Source: Paracamarosporium sp. OC-R06-R3
Taxonomy: Eukaryota > Ascomycota > Dothideomycetes > Pleosporales > Didymosphaeriaceae
Assembly: GCA_019828545.1 (NCBI GenBank)
Contig: JACVRA010000061.1
Span: forward strand, 186,198 to 250,197
Direction: 5' to 3'
Length of the DNA: 64,000 nt
Positions 1-12,663 of this stretch are shown in pieces; position 1 is the first letter of the stretch; every line of letters begins with the position of its first letter. The position numbers were made by a program, and so were the translations under genes. The notes under the pieces were generated by a model that saw only the letters and a program-made list of their open reading frames with translations, was not told where the DNA came from and did no database searches.

Positions 1-2682
1 TGCAGCGAACACGGCTGTGTATACGAAAGTCGACGTCGGGGTACCGAGAGCCCATGCCCCTTTGAGACCTTTGGCACCGGTGCGCCTAGTCACAGCGGTC
101 GAGTTCGCAAGGCAAGATACGCATCTACAGGTGCCCGGGTTGCGAAGTGCCCGGGACCAGAGTGCTATCATTGCTACCGGGACATGCTTCGTGCGTCGTG
201 CGCTTCCGAGAGAGATGCGTGCGGGTGTTGCGAGCGTAGAAGCTCTGCCCGGCGGGAAAGAGGTCAATTGGGAAATCGTGTATGTTGGACTGGCCACAAT
301 GCCTTCGAGCCGCCGATACAAGCTCGTTTGGAGATTCAGTGCTGTCGTCGCGTGGTCTGATCGAAAAAGTGGCTGACCTAACGCGCCTCTTGGCGACGGC
401 GGAGCGGAGCGGAAAGGGAGAAGTGGGACCCACGACACCTGGGTCGCATAGCTGTGCGCACTACCAGGTCAGGGGAACGGATCATGTGTTCAATGCATCA
501 GAAAATATACCGGCAGTATATGGTCTAATAAGCCCATCGTTCCCGATGACGCCCGACCAACACTCGGCGCCGAAGTGGGAGAGATTTGTTTCGCCGTAGC
601 AAGTACTCTCGTTTGGTCTTCAGCATTGGGTATCTGGTCAGCACACAAAGCATTGTTTGTCGGTCATGTGGCACACTGTTCGCTTCGGCTGGTGAACGGC
701 CGCCTGCTGGGACCTTGCTATGCCGTTCGAGTACTGATAGCACAGAGCAACGCAATTCACTTCACCCACATGATACAGTACTCTGTCCAACAATGACACG
801 ACACTAAGCTACTCCTTATCTCCATATCTTGACTCTTGGAACTAGAAGTGTGAAGTACTGACTATACGTCATAGCATCATTCAGCGTAACCACGCCACAG
901 TATCACGATAACGGTCGGCCACTGGCAACGGACATCACACAACACGCCATAGTATATGCATGAACCGTACCAAACTCTGTAAGCCACTTGGTTGCCCAGT
1001 GCCTTTGATCCCGTGGACAGTCGTGCACCACACCGGACGATGCCTGCTACACATGTAAGCAGTGAGTTCCGTGGCGGTAAGATGCTTCAGACACAGCAGA
1101 CCATACAACACTTTCAAAACTATGTCGTTTACTTGCGAATTCCAACTTATTATCACTACATGAGAGTGGTGCCAGTCGATGGTATAGATGCACACCTATC
1201 TTCGGGTGCTTCCATACCATCACTGCCTTTAATCCGAAGACAAGTGTCTCAGGCAGCTGCAAGAACCTCGATATTGCCTGACCTTTCCATTCTTGACGTT
1301 TTCTCTCTGCGAGCTAATGGCGGCGTTGCCAAGCTCGGTCACTGCAGTTTATTCAGATTAACCGTAATCTACACCGCTCGCTTCACGGTCGCAACCCTGC
1401 AGGCATCGTTTTTCGTATCAACGAACTCTAACACGGAAATGAGCGGGTCTTGATGATCTTGCCACATCACCTTCGATGCCTCTAAGCGGATATGCAGACC
1501 GGCAATTTGTCGCTAAAGTCACGTTTCCAGCGGGCATATATGGTGAGTTCACTTGTATTTTGAATGATTCCCCTTGAGCACCGCCTAGGTTCTTTATACG
1601 CTATTTATAGTCATCGTGCCCTCTTGCAATTATATGAGATCCTTGGAGAATATCTGTATCTGTTTTACACGTTCTCAAGAACACATTCACACGTCCCTGA
1701 TTAATTGCTCGCTTAGCTCCATGTCTTTGAACGAAGGGTACCTAAAATAGTACCAACACATATGAGCTCGTACCACAAGAAGACACGGCACCTGCAACGC
1801 CGTTGTGGGTGGTCTATCCATGCTGAACGCATTTGCATCGGGCATACCGGACGTTTTGATAGTAGAAGGCTAGTCGAAGGTCTGGACCCGCAACATGCAA
1901 TCAAGATCAACCCGAAAATACGGGTGTTTGTCTGCAAGAGAATGTTCCGTCGTGCGTCGACCTGCCCAGACCCTGGGAAAAAGCCCTGAGAGAGTAGTTG
2001 AAATGTCCTTTGGCTACTTTGAGCACCTGAAGGTTGCACCTTATCCCATCATGGTAGACGAAGCCCGTATCTGTCACCCCGAGCATTGCTAATTGTACTC
2101 CAACCGAAAGTCTCGGGCGCCGCATGCATAGTACTTGTTGCCTAGAGATTGGGCCTAGCCCATTGGCAAACAATATCCCAGAGTTTACATCCCTGCTTCC
2201 ATCAGCTTCGGCGCAGACCGCCATGGTCATCCACCCCACACGATCGTCGTGCCACTCATGTACTTCCGCATTGGTCACGCTTGAGTGTGATCGTGGAGTG
2301 TCTCCCGCAGGTTCGCTGCCCTATCAGTCGCCCTTCACGCCATGCAATCTTCCCCCTACGATAGCCGTCTAGTCTTTGGCGCAAAAGGACCACGTTATGA
2401 CGGATGATGCGGCTTGCTTTATCCAAATTAGCGATACGGAATTGAGTTTCCATAACACAGTGGCAGAGATCGAATGCGGATAGTACATCCTTCGAAGGAG
2501 GTAGCAACGGTGGCTCCTTAGCACGGAATATATGAATATATGCCTCATCACGTCCTGGTGTCGATCGGAACCAAACTCCACTTTACTCAACTCATAAACC
2601 TTCTTGATACTTTCCAGTTCTTCTAAGCGCTCTTAACAAAGACAAGTACCCACTTCGGATATTGGTATCCAGCAAAGACGTT
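1..2682. other. left flank without a recognisable gene
   Basis: Several open frames of 60-150 codons occur on both strands, but none shows a recognisable motif, a consistent splice structure or fungal-like protein composition. The last few hundred bases are presumably the promoter of the repeat precursor that starts at 2683. No RNA gene or mobile element was seen. Confidence 0.5.
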
Positions 2683-3617
2683 ATGCAGTACAGGCTGGTC
2701 TCGGTAATCGCCGCTGGCGCTTTGTTCGCCAATGTGAGCGGTCTGCCCATTGCGCAGCCGGAGGTATGTGACTCTCACCACTTGTAGTGCGTCACTTCAG
2801 TCGTCTCAGCGATACTCATCATCCACAGGTCCAGGACGCTGTCAGCACAACTCCACCAGATGATATCTCGCTCGGGCCGCCGAGTACCGTCATCACCTGG
2901 GGCAAAGAAAAGCGAGATTCCCAGACCCCGCCGGACGATATACAGCTAGGCCCTCCAACGACCATCATCGGCTGGGGTAAAGAGAAGCGAGGCGAGGCTC
3001 CGCCAGACAAGATCAACCTTGGCCCGCCCTCTACCGTGATCACTTGGGGCAAAGAAAAGCGTGATGCCAATGCTCCTACCCCGACCGACAGCTTTTGGTT
3101 AGGCAAGCCAACTAGCATTGTATCATGGGGAAAAGAGAAACGAGACACGACTCCCCCGGACTTTGGTCTTGGTCCGCCCAGCACAGAGATCGGATGGTCG
3201 AAGCGAATCAATACTCCTCCTAGCATCGTCGAGCTTGGTCCACCTTCCACTCACGTTGGATGGGGAAAGGAAAAGCGTGATACGACCCCTCCGACCTTTG
3301 AACTTGGGCCACCAGACTCGACGATTGGCTGGGGCAAGGAGAAGCGTGACACAACTCCTCCGACCTTTGAACTTGGGCCACCGGACTCGACGATTGGCTG
3401 GGGCAAAGAGAAGCGTCAGACGACCCCTCCGACCTTTGGACTTGGGCCCCCAGACTCGACGATTGGTTGGGGCAAAGAGAAGCGTGACACACCTCCTCCC
3501 ACGTTTGAACTTGGGCCGCCAGATTCGACTATTGGATGGGGAAAGAGAAGCCAGACTCCACCAGACAGCATTGAGTTGGACCCGCCGTCTACAGAGATAA
3601 CCTGGAGCAAGCAGTAA
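2683..3617 (+). CDS. secreted Kex2-processed repeat precursor (KEP/RiPP-like)
   Basis: Two exons, 2683-2763 and 2829-3617, with a phase-0 65-nt intron (GTATGT...CCACAG), give 289 aa. Exon 1 encodes a signal peptide (MQYRLVSVIAAGALFANVSG) and a short pro-stretch. The rest is eleven imperfect repeats of about 21-29 aa. Each repeat has the pattern TPP-x(3-5)-LGPP-x-S/T-x-I/V-x-W-G-K-E-K-R, and ten dibasic KR sites separate the units. Kex2 in the Golgi would release about eleven peptides, and carboxypeptidase trimming would leave termini near the invariant Trp. Repeats 5 and 10 end WSKR and WGKR, so they lack the extra E-K. There is no Tyr or Cys in the units. Known families with this layout are dikaritin (ustiloxin-type) precursors, repellents and alpha-pheromone precursors. 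The unit length and the lack of Ste13 sites argue against a pheromone. No UstY/DUF3328 or tyrosinase gene is nearby, so product and function are unknown. The architecture is clear; the role is inference. Confidence 0.88.
3279..3548 (+). repeat. tandem coding repeat, ~69-bp period, 4 near-identical copies
   Basis: Units at 3279-3347, 3348-3416, 3417-3485 and 3486-3548 encode repeats 7-10 of the precursor. The first two are identical at the protein level. The third differs at two residues. The fourth differs at one residue and lacks the E-K codons. The outer units of the gene are more diverged, which points to recent expansion or homogenisation in the centre. Confidence 0.9.
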
Positions 3618-5725
<2,108 letters not shown>

Positions 5726-6372
5726 GTTCGTGCCTCGACCGCTGTGACGATGCGGCATGCCACCGTGACAAGGTCTGCCCACGGCCCAGACAACCACCTC
5801 TCATCCCCCGCTTACCATCCCTTAACGACCTCGGAACCTCTACAAATGTGTCTGTGCTTGCGTGTTATTCAAATAGGATGGTGGAGCGGACAGTTTCCTT
5901 TTCACCACTGGAGTTTGTGAACTGCCATGATCGCTACATCATTAAATGTCACGGATTGTTTGGTGGTTCAGATCGGAAATAGTCTACCGGGTACTCTACA
6001 GAGCTACTATCCAATTTGAGCCTTTGTTTTGCTATATAGTTACTGCTCTCCATGTTTCCTATTGGCTGTGTGATAATTTTCTCCTATCAAATGATCTCGG
6101 AGCTCACGTCATCAAAAGTTGGTAGTCAAGCATTGTGTTGCAAGAGCATTTTCATTCGCAACGAGCATATCATAAGGCTTCTATATCATGCTGAATGCAA
6201 ATCATCCCAGAACCTGAACGCCCACTCCATCAATGCGACCAATTTCCTTTCCATCAACTTCATCTCAAACCAGACAGGCCGTAAAACTTTCGACAGCGAT
6301 AAACTTCATGCTGAACGCCAACCGTCCCAGACGGCAGCTATTCCAATGTGATGCACGCAAACGAGTAAGACC
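5726..6372. other. intergenic between ARF1 and MOB2 (convergent)
   Basis: About 650 bp serving as the 3' UTRs of two convergent genes. Short open frames (for example 6052-6351) are AT-rich and unsupported. Confidence 0.5.
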
Positions 6373-7753
6373 TTACGCAGCTACACCTTGCGGTGCACCA
6401 CTTGGGGGAGCGCTCTCCTTCGGAGCCTGAGCCTGGGCTGCCTGAGGCGGAGGAGGCAGCAGACCCTTGGACAGCCAAAGGTCGACGAGCGGCTGCATGG
6501 GCTCGATCTCCTTGTCAGTAATGAGATTGAACAGCTTGCCCACATTGATGAAGTGGACGAAGCACGTGTTGAGTTCCTTGTACGCGCCTGCGTGCCAGAA
6601 AGGGTCCAGCCAGTGGCCGTGGTAGATGTGTGCGTAGCAGCGCATCATCTGACGGTAGATGCTCTTAATGTCGGACTCGAAGGTTTCTGGGAAACCAGAG
6701 CTCTTGCCGAGCCAGTCGCGGCCGGAGAGCTGCGAGAGGGGAGCGTTGAGACTGGTGGGACCGAGCGGTTGGGGGTTAGATGATGGGGTTAGAGAGCCGG
6801 AGGCGTAGCTAGAGGCCGAGTCGGTGAAGCGGGCTGAGGTTGTGTCTGTGGGGAAGATGGAGGGGTCTGTGATTTTGCCTGAGATCCATTTCTGGACTAG
6901 GTTGATGTATTGGATGGCAGGAATCTTGATAGGCTTCTTGTTGTTGTCGAGCCATGTGTATGTGTGGCTAAAACACTGTTAGGGGAAGAGAGGTGACTTG
7001 TGGAGTGAAGATACTGACCCGCTTGCAGACATGGTCGGGCACACGTCTGGGTTGCAGCATGGCTTGCCAGTCCTCTCGTCCGGAACCTTGATGATGTTTA
7101 TCATCTGCTCTAGCAAGCGGTACTGTTCGACGACTGATCACACGAGTTAGTGCAAACCACGTGAGGAGAGACATAACAGCGTACCTTGGTGCGCCAACCA
7201 TTCTCCTTCCTCGACGAGGTTGGGCTTTGCAGCCAACGTCATAAAGTTACCTCTGACAATCAAAGACGAGTACTCTTCGCGGAAGAAGAACGGTGGCCTA
7301 CGCGAACCAGATGAGGCGGCGCCCTCTGAAGCAGGTTGGCTTTCAAAAGACATGGCGGAAGACAATGCGGGGGAATGAGGCATAGGCGGGAAGTTTGGTG
7401 TCTGGCCTGGGGCCGCAGAAGGCGAGTAAGGGCCGCTGGTAGTCGGTGAAGGCGTGCCGTTACCCTTGCCCTGCTGATTGTTGCTCTTGTTGGAGCGTCC
7501 GGCCAATCCTTGGCGTCTGATAGAAAGAGTTAGAAAGCGGTGCAGCTTTGGAGGGGGATACGAAGGGCTTGGGCAGGCGAGCAAGGCGACGGTTAGTGAG
7601 GCTTTGGGGAGACACAGAGGCTGAGACACAGGGCAGCCCAGACGGTGAAACAAACGGCGACTGAGCGGTCTGGGACACGCAGACGCATTGCTGCAAGCAA
7701 TTGGGGGGAAGAGCCACGCCAAGCACTCACACGCTGGAAAAAAAGGACGCCAT
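6373..7753 (-). CDS. MOB2: MOB kinase activator, MOB2-type
   Basis: Minus-strand exons 7731-7753, 7185-7516, 7019-7133 and 6373-6967 give 354 aa. The first exon is only 23 nt and encodes MASFFSSV up to a GTGAGT donor. Its 214-nt intron splices to RQGLAGRSNKS, an N-terminus I recognise as typical of fungal MOB2. A Ser/Pro/Gln-rich linker follows, then the Mob1/phocein domain (SLIVRGNFMTLAAKP, VEEGEWLAHQ, a CCNPDVCPTMSASGHTYTW zinc-site region, AHIYHGHW). MOB2 binds and activates an NDR kinase (Cbk1/COT-1) controlling polarity and septation. The C-terminus ends in a Pro/Ala-rich tail. An alternative reading would extend open frame across the long intron to 8031, but that N-terminus is low-complexity. 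Assignment to MOB2 rather than another MOB is likely, not certain. Confidence 0.88.
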
Positions 7754-8137
7754 AACCGGCTACAGATGCGGTGCGGCGGTCGAGGGGGGATGCAGAGGCT
7801 GTGTGCACTTGACCCGGCGGCGCGAACTGTGTCTGTTGGGAGGGGCAGAGGGAGTGGACGATGATACGCCTCGAATGGCCCTCGCTGCGTCGAGAAGGGG
7901 GCCGATGGAGCCTCGGAGGACTCCCAGGGCGGAACAGAGAGGCTAAGCTGCTTTGGGACAGCGCGAAGCTCACTGACAATTGTCGGCCGTTCGACTTCTT
8001 CCAAGCATCGCATCGCAGCTGCTTCACTCACCCGCTCACCTCAACGCTTTATCGTCGCGCTCGCACTCGCGTTCTAACCTTCCGCTCTACCTCGCGTTTT
8101 GCTCTTTCCTCAACGCTCAACTCAAATCAACACGACA

Positions 8138-9602
8138 ATGGCCGACAGCTCGCCCGACCCTTCGAATGCGCCGTCCGAGGATGACAATTTCACAGGCGGC
8201 GCGCCTGCTGCAGAGGAGGAAGCCGGCACGCCTGTAAACTTGGACGACGACGACGACTTGGACGGCGATCTCTTTGGCGATGACGACGACGCGGACCAGC
8301 AGCCTGAGTGAGTTGCTCCAGAAACCATTCCCACGCTGCGGCGCTGACAGTAGGCAAAGGCAGCGCAAGCTGGACGATGAAGAACTTGATTCGGGCGACG
8401 ACGAGGGCCGCAACGACCGCGCTGCGAGAGACACGCCCGACGTCGAGACGCAAAACCAGAACTTTACCTTTGAAGACGCCGAAATTGCGCGTCACGCCGT
8501 GCCTGAACCCAGCGATGGCGAGCTTTATCTCCTCAAGATCCCAGTCTTCATGTCCGTCGATCCGACGGCCTTCTCCCACAAGACGTTCCAGCCACCGACG
8601 ACGGACCATCACTCGAACAAGCCCGCGTCAGACCACTTCTCCGCTTTCAATACCGCCATGACCACAATTCGATGGCGTCGCTCGCCTTCAGATCACTCAA
8701 AGCTGCAGTCAAACGCACGTGTATTGCGGTGGTCGGACGGCTCTCTCACGCTGCAACACGCCAATGATCCAGTCAACCAATACGAAATGAACGCGCAGAT
8801 GCTTGCGCCGCCACAAACCAATCCTGTGGTGCCTACGCCTACTATGGTCAAGGGAAGGCGACGAGACGACCTCAATAAGGAGAGCTACACGTATCTCGTG
8901 GCACCTTGCGAAGGACCGAATGTCTTGCGCGTAACAAACAAACTAACAACTTATCTGTCCGTCGCGCCCACCTCGAACACAAAAGATCAAGCCTTAGAAA
9001 AGCTGCAGAATGACTTAGCAGCTGCCGCATCTCGTGGCCGCGACGACGCAAATCATGCCATCTCTTTCATTGACGTGAACGAAGATCCTGAACTCCGCCG
9101 CCAGCGAGAAGAGGTGCAATACAAAGAGAAATTGAAGCAACAACGGGCGCGAGAGAAGCATGTGCTTAGAGAGCAAGAGCGGAGCTCTCGCGTATTAGGC
9201 AAGCCCAGAGGCGGCTATGGTCTCGATGCCGATATGCTCGAAGGTGGTGAGGGCCGAAGGAAGGGTGGAGCCAAGAAGCCGCGGGCTCAGGCGCGTCGTG
9301 GGCACCAAGACTGGAGCGATGACGAAGACGATGCTTACGCTCGACGCGGGGCCAACAAAGAGGATGAGTATGACGAGTCGGACGATTTTATCGCTGACAG
9401 CGACGAGGAGCCAGAAGTGGTGGAGGACGATGAGGATGATGATGATGGTATCATCGAAGAGCCACGGAGCAGGAAGTCCAGAGACGCGCAGAGTCCGAAA
9501 CGGAGTAGGGGCAACGATGACGACGAAGACGACGATGTGGTCGCTCGGTCGAAGAAGAGAAGGGTGGTGGTGGACGACGACGACGACGACGATGATGAGT
9601 AA
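8138..9602 (+). CDS. LEO1: Leo1, Paf1-complex subunit
   Basis: Exons 8138-8307 and 8351-9602, joined over a short 43-nt intron, give 473 aa. Leo1 is part of the nuclear Paf1 complex that travels with RNA polymerase II and supports histone modification. The N-terminus is acidic (DDDDDLDGDLFGDDDD). The central Leo1 domain runs from about residue 100 to 300 and includes LYLLKIPVFMSVDPTAF, TTIRWRR, RVLRWSDGSLTL and ESYTYLVAP. A charged helical region (REEVQYKEKLKQQRAREKH) and an Asp/Glu/Lys/Arg-rich C-terminus follow. It is divergent from MOB2 with 384 bp between the start codons, so the promoter is probably shared. Confidence 0.95.
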
Positions 9603-10022
9603 CACAATATGGGTTGATTCTGGCGTAAGAAAATTGCTGCGCTTACTGTGCTTATCGCGGACATAGCTCTTGAAATCGCCGCTCGATCTGCACCCAAAAG
9701 CTAGACAGCAAGTTAGGCGTGGTGTAGCCCCCAGGCAATAAGTTCACGACGATAGCTGCTATTGTTCATGGTGTCTATTTTATGGACAGAGCCATTAGTA
9801 GCTGCATCCCATCCCATTTTTTAGAGATTTCGGCGCAGCATCAGAGTCCAAAAGAACAAAGCGCTTATGCAGTGCAGTACGAGTAGACGTTTCTCTGGCT
9901 GGTTACGTTTTAGTATCTAGGATCGTCTTGTAGGTTTGTTTACTTATTGGCATAGCTTGGAGTTGGGCTACTGGGCCACAGCAATAACCCAGATTATCAT
10001 ACCATTTGAATATCATATCATG
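9603..10022. other. intergenic, convergent 3' ends
   Basis: About 420 bp between LEO1 and a minus-strand gene. It is AT-rich with no open frame of note and probably holds two 3' UTRs. Confidence 0.5.
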
Positions 10023-10681
10023 TCAAGAATTCCGATTTTCATCCGAGGTGTTGTTTGAGCTTTGGTTGATTTGGCGTATGAAGTTGGTTGAGCTTTGTAT
10101 ACGCAGAACGCTCTTGCCGTCGTTGTTAGACTCCTGGATGTGAATCTCATTCAAAACCTTGGGCGCAAGGAACCCCAATGAGACAGTGGCAATGCCTGGA
10201 TATATTCCTAAAGATGAATGAACATAAGGAATGACATGGTTCCTTTCCTTGGTCATGTATAGGGCTAATCTTTGTTCAGTGAGTCTTGGGTAAACATATC
10301 GGAAGGACTCGGCGTTATCTTGATCATACTCTGGCGGCTTGGGATATCAATTCAAGGATACATTAGAACATCACTTGGATGTCGAGAGCATCGCTCATTG
10401 TAATTGAACGCAGGTTTGAGGGCACGAAAGCCAGGGATAGATAGGTAACACTTGGGTCGTCTGTGCTCAAACTCTTGTCTTATCTTGAGGTGACACTCGA
10501 CGCTGTCATTCCAATTCTTGTATGTTCCTTCCGAGAAGAGGGTTTGTTCTTTATGGTCCCATGCATGCTGGTTTCCCTAGAACCTCATGCGGAAATCACT
10601 ATGAACGGTAGCACCAATTGTAGAGCGTGTCTTACTTACCTGCGCAACTTTGGTACCACAACAACAAATTCCTCTCAACAT
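10023..10681 (-). CDS. unrecognised small protein, three exons
   Basis: I do not recognise this protein. Exons 10640-10681, 10375-10576 and 10023-10330 give 183 aa. The joins are consistent in phase. Intron 1 is 63 nt (GTAAGT...TTCTAG) and intron 2 is 44 nt (GTGATG...CGCCAG). Exon 2 is flanked by in-frame stops if unspliced. The protein starts MLRGICCCGTKVAQ, is rich in aromatic and basic residues in the middle (EFEHRRPKCYLSIPGF, FRYVYPRLTEQRL) and has a Ser/Asn-rich C-terminus (NQSSNNTSDENRNS). No signal peptide or membrane segment is evident. Its start codon lies only 24 bp from that of the opposite-strand gene at 10706. Confidence 0.6.
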
Positions 10682-10705
10682 CACCAACCTCGAGTGCAGG
10701 ACAAG

Positions 10706-11320
10706 ATGGACCACCTCGACGAGATCGAAAAGCTCTCTAATCGCATTGCTAGTACGTGCGACATCGTCTACACGACTATTACTCACGTTTGATCGCAGGG
10801 CATGCACACGTAATCTACGGGCCCTCATACCCAAGCGCTCATACCTTCGAAGTCGTTACCACCTGCTATCCACGCGAGGCACCCGGAGATGCTGGCGGTA
10901 AGTAAGCGGTCGGGTTCGAAGTTGATGCGTCTAGGCTGATTTTATACCCCATTTAGGTGTCGGCTTGCGAGAGGGACGTAAGGATGACTTCTACACCGCC
11001 AAACTCGTCGCCTTTCTCGGAGACAATTTCAGGAACTGCCTGATCCTGAAACAAAGTGGTGCAAGGCCATCGGACAAAATTGCGGTTGAGGCATTGTGGA
11101 TGGAAATTCAATCTCTCATGCTGGAGATACGACGTAAGTTTATGTGCATTTCAGTCGCAGGGCAAGGGGTTGAAAACGATAAGCACATTGTCCTAAGACA
11201 ATGCATAGTACTGAGACATCTCTGACGGGAAGAATAGCATTCACAACGGCAGATGGTAGAACCTGGCTCAGGCCTCGACCCGTCCAGATACCACGTATGG
11301 GTGAAAATTCACGTTCCTAG
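10706..11320 (+). CDS. unrecognised small protein, three or four exons
   Basis: No family recognised. Exons 10706-10751, 10799-10897 and 10957-11133 have consistent phase-1 joins, with introns of 47 and 59 nt. A further GTAAGT donor at 11134 joins to 11238-11320 (acceptor AATAG) and gives 134 aa. If that last intron is retained, the frame instead ends at 11225. Visible segments include MDHLDEIEKLSNRI, YGPSYPSAHTFEVVTTCYPR, GRKDDFYTAKLVAFLGDN and EALWMEIQSLMLEIR. The protein looks soluble and helical, with no signal peptide. It lies head-to-head with the preceding gene. Either a lineage-restricted pair or one mis-modelled start is possible. Confidence 0.58.
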
Positions 11321-11453
11321 ACTTGGAAATACTTCCTGGAGGTGTGTGTGTGTGGAGATGTCAATCAGCAATGGAACGCTAAGGGTCGGTGTGTTTTCGG
11401 TTTCTATAGTCACTATCTTAGAATAGTTTAAACCTGGCGCATCGCGCCACATC

Positions 11454-12542
11454 TCATTCAGCTCCCAGCTTTCCGTCTCCGCTGCTTAGTATCGCATCCG
11501 CACCAGGACCTTCCGGAGCGAGACCTTTACTTCTTCCACTTAGATCCTGTTCTTCTAGCATTTTCAGTGTGGCCATTTCCCTTTCGCCGGCAATTTCCAT
11601 ACCGGCTCCCGCTGCAGCCTTCAGACCCTCTGACATCGCAATAGCAGCTTGTTTCAAAGGAGCCATAGTATCACCGCCAGAGAACACACCTTTTACGCTT
11701 GTTGAGTTGAACATCGGATTCACAATCTTGATATGTCCACCCATGGCTGGGTCTACGCACTCTACTCCCAGCTGGTCGATCAGGTCCTGTGATCTATTCA
11801 CTGTAGCTGATTTATGTGCAATGAAGCCTAGCGTGAGAGGTTCGCCTTCTTCGAATTCAACTGTTATTCCTTCTTCATGCGTAGGACCGTTGTTGATGAG
11901 GCGCTTGATTTTCCTAGCATCGACCTTCGCGCCCCAGGTCTCAGAGACGCGCATCTGTTGCTTGATCGCTGCATCATCCGGGACTCGACCATTGGTCAGC
12001 ACCGTGACACGTGAGTCGAAATTCAATGCCATGTTCACGAAGTGCGCCGTCTTGGGACTGCAGTCTAATACGCCAATGGGTGTGCCACGCTGCTCGAATC
12101 CGTCGCACGCGAGACACTGATAGATGTGCTGTGGCCAGTTTTCCTTGAAACCTTCAATGTCCGGGAAAACATCTCGTGACCCCGTTGCGAGAATCAACTT
12201 CTTCCCTTGATAGCTCTTGCCCTCGCTGTCGATGACCTCGAAACCGTCATATTTATCTTTTCCCAGGAGCTTCTTCGCTGCTTGTGTGATAGTGACTTTC
12301 TCGAACCATACGGACGGATAGCGCGATTGGATCTGTTCGCGGGCTATACTTCGAAACTCGTACGGATTGACATGGTCACGAGAGGGTACAGTGTGCATGT
12401 GCGTTATGCCCTCGTTGCGGTAGGCTGACGAATCGAATACAATGGCTGTAGTACGTGTGCGGGCGTAGGCCAGCGAGGCTGCAAGTCCGGCAGGGCCGCC
12501 GCCGATTATAAGAGCGTCTACTATCTGAGGGCGAGGAGGCAT
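11454..12542 (-). CDS. thioredoxin-reductase-like FAD oxidoreductase
   Basis: Single exon, 362 aa. The N-terminal FAD-binding Rossmann motif is IIGGGPAGLAAS (residues 12-23). A second dinucleotide-binding region follows (LILATGSRDVFP). The redox motif C143-L-A-C146-D is the CxxCD site of thioredoxin reductases and of GliT-type dithiol oxidases. The C-terminal FAD motif is KGVFSGGDTMAPLKQAAIAMSEG. Canonical fungal Trr1 has CATCDG, and this copy differs around it, so it is probably a paralogue (GliT/HlmI-like or unassigned) rather than the housekeeping enzyme. No non-ribosomal peptide or other dithiol-toxin gene is nearby. The substrate is unknown. Confidence 0.85.
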   Translation of the reverse strand: MPPRPQIVDALIIGGGPAGLAASLAYARTRTTAIVFDSSAYRNEGITHMHTVPSRDHVNPYEFRSIAREQIQSRYPSVWFEKVTITQAAKKLLGKDKYDGFEVIDSEGKSYQGKKLILATGSRDVFPDIEGFKENWPQHIYQCLACDGFEQRGTPIGVLDCSPKTAHFVNMALNFDSRVTVLTNGRVPDDAAIKQQMRVSETWGAKVDARKIKRLINNGPTHEEGITVEFEEGEPLTLGFIAHKSATVNRSQDLIDQLGVECVDPAMGGHIKIVNPMFNSTSVKGVFSGGDTMAPLKQAAIAMSEGLKAAAGAGMEIAGEREMATLKMLEEQDLSGRSKGLAPEGPGADAILSSGDGKLGAE

Positions 12543-12650
12543 TTTGATGTGATGTATTGATCGAGTAAGGTGCTAATGGCTTTCGAAGAGGTATAGCAAT
12601 CGTATTGATGGTGCTGGAAGTTATAGTCATTGTTGTGAGCGCGAACGGCG

Positions 12651-12663
12651 CTTATTTATATAG
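12651..12663 (-). promoter_or_regulatory. TATA box of the flavoenzyme gene
   Basis: The minus strand reads CTATATAAATAAG about 110 nt upstream of the ATG at 12542, a plausible TATA element. Confidence 0.5.

Noticed and set aside
2819..3610. Long antisense and alternate-frame ORFs over the repeat precursor
   Set aside because: They mirror the tandem repeats of the plus-strand gene and lack a signal peptide or splice support.
2683..3617. Mating alpha-pheromone precursor
   Set aside because: Units are about twice as long as known ascomycete alpha-pheromones, lack their GQP-type core and Cys, and have no Ste13-type dipeptides after KR.
7147..8031. 294-aa minus ORF as full MOB2 N-terminus
   Set aside because: The upstream half is low-complexity translation of intron and promoter; the 23-nt exon gives the family N-terminus.
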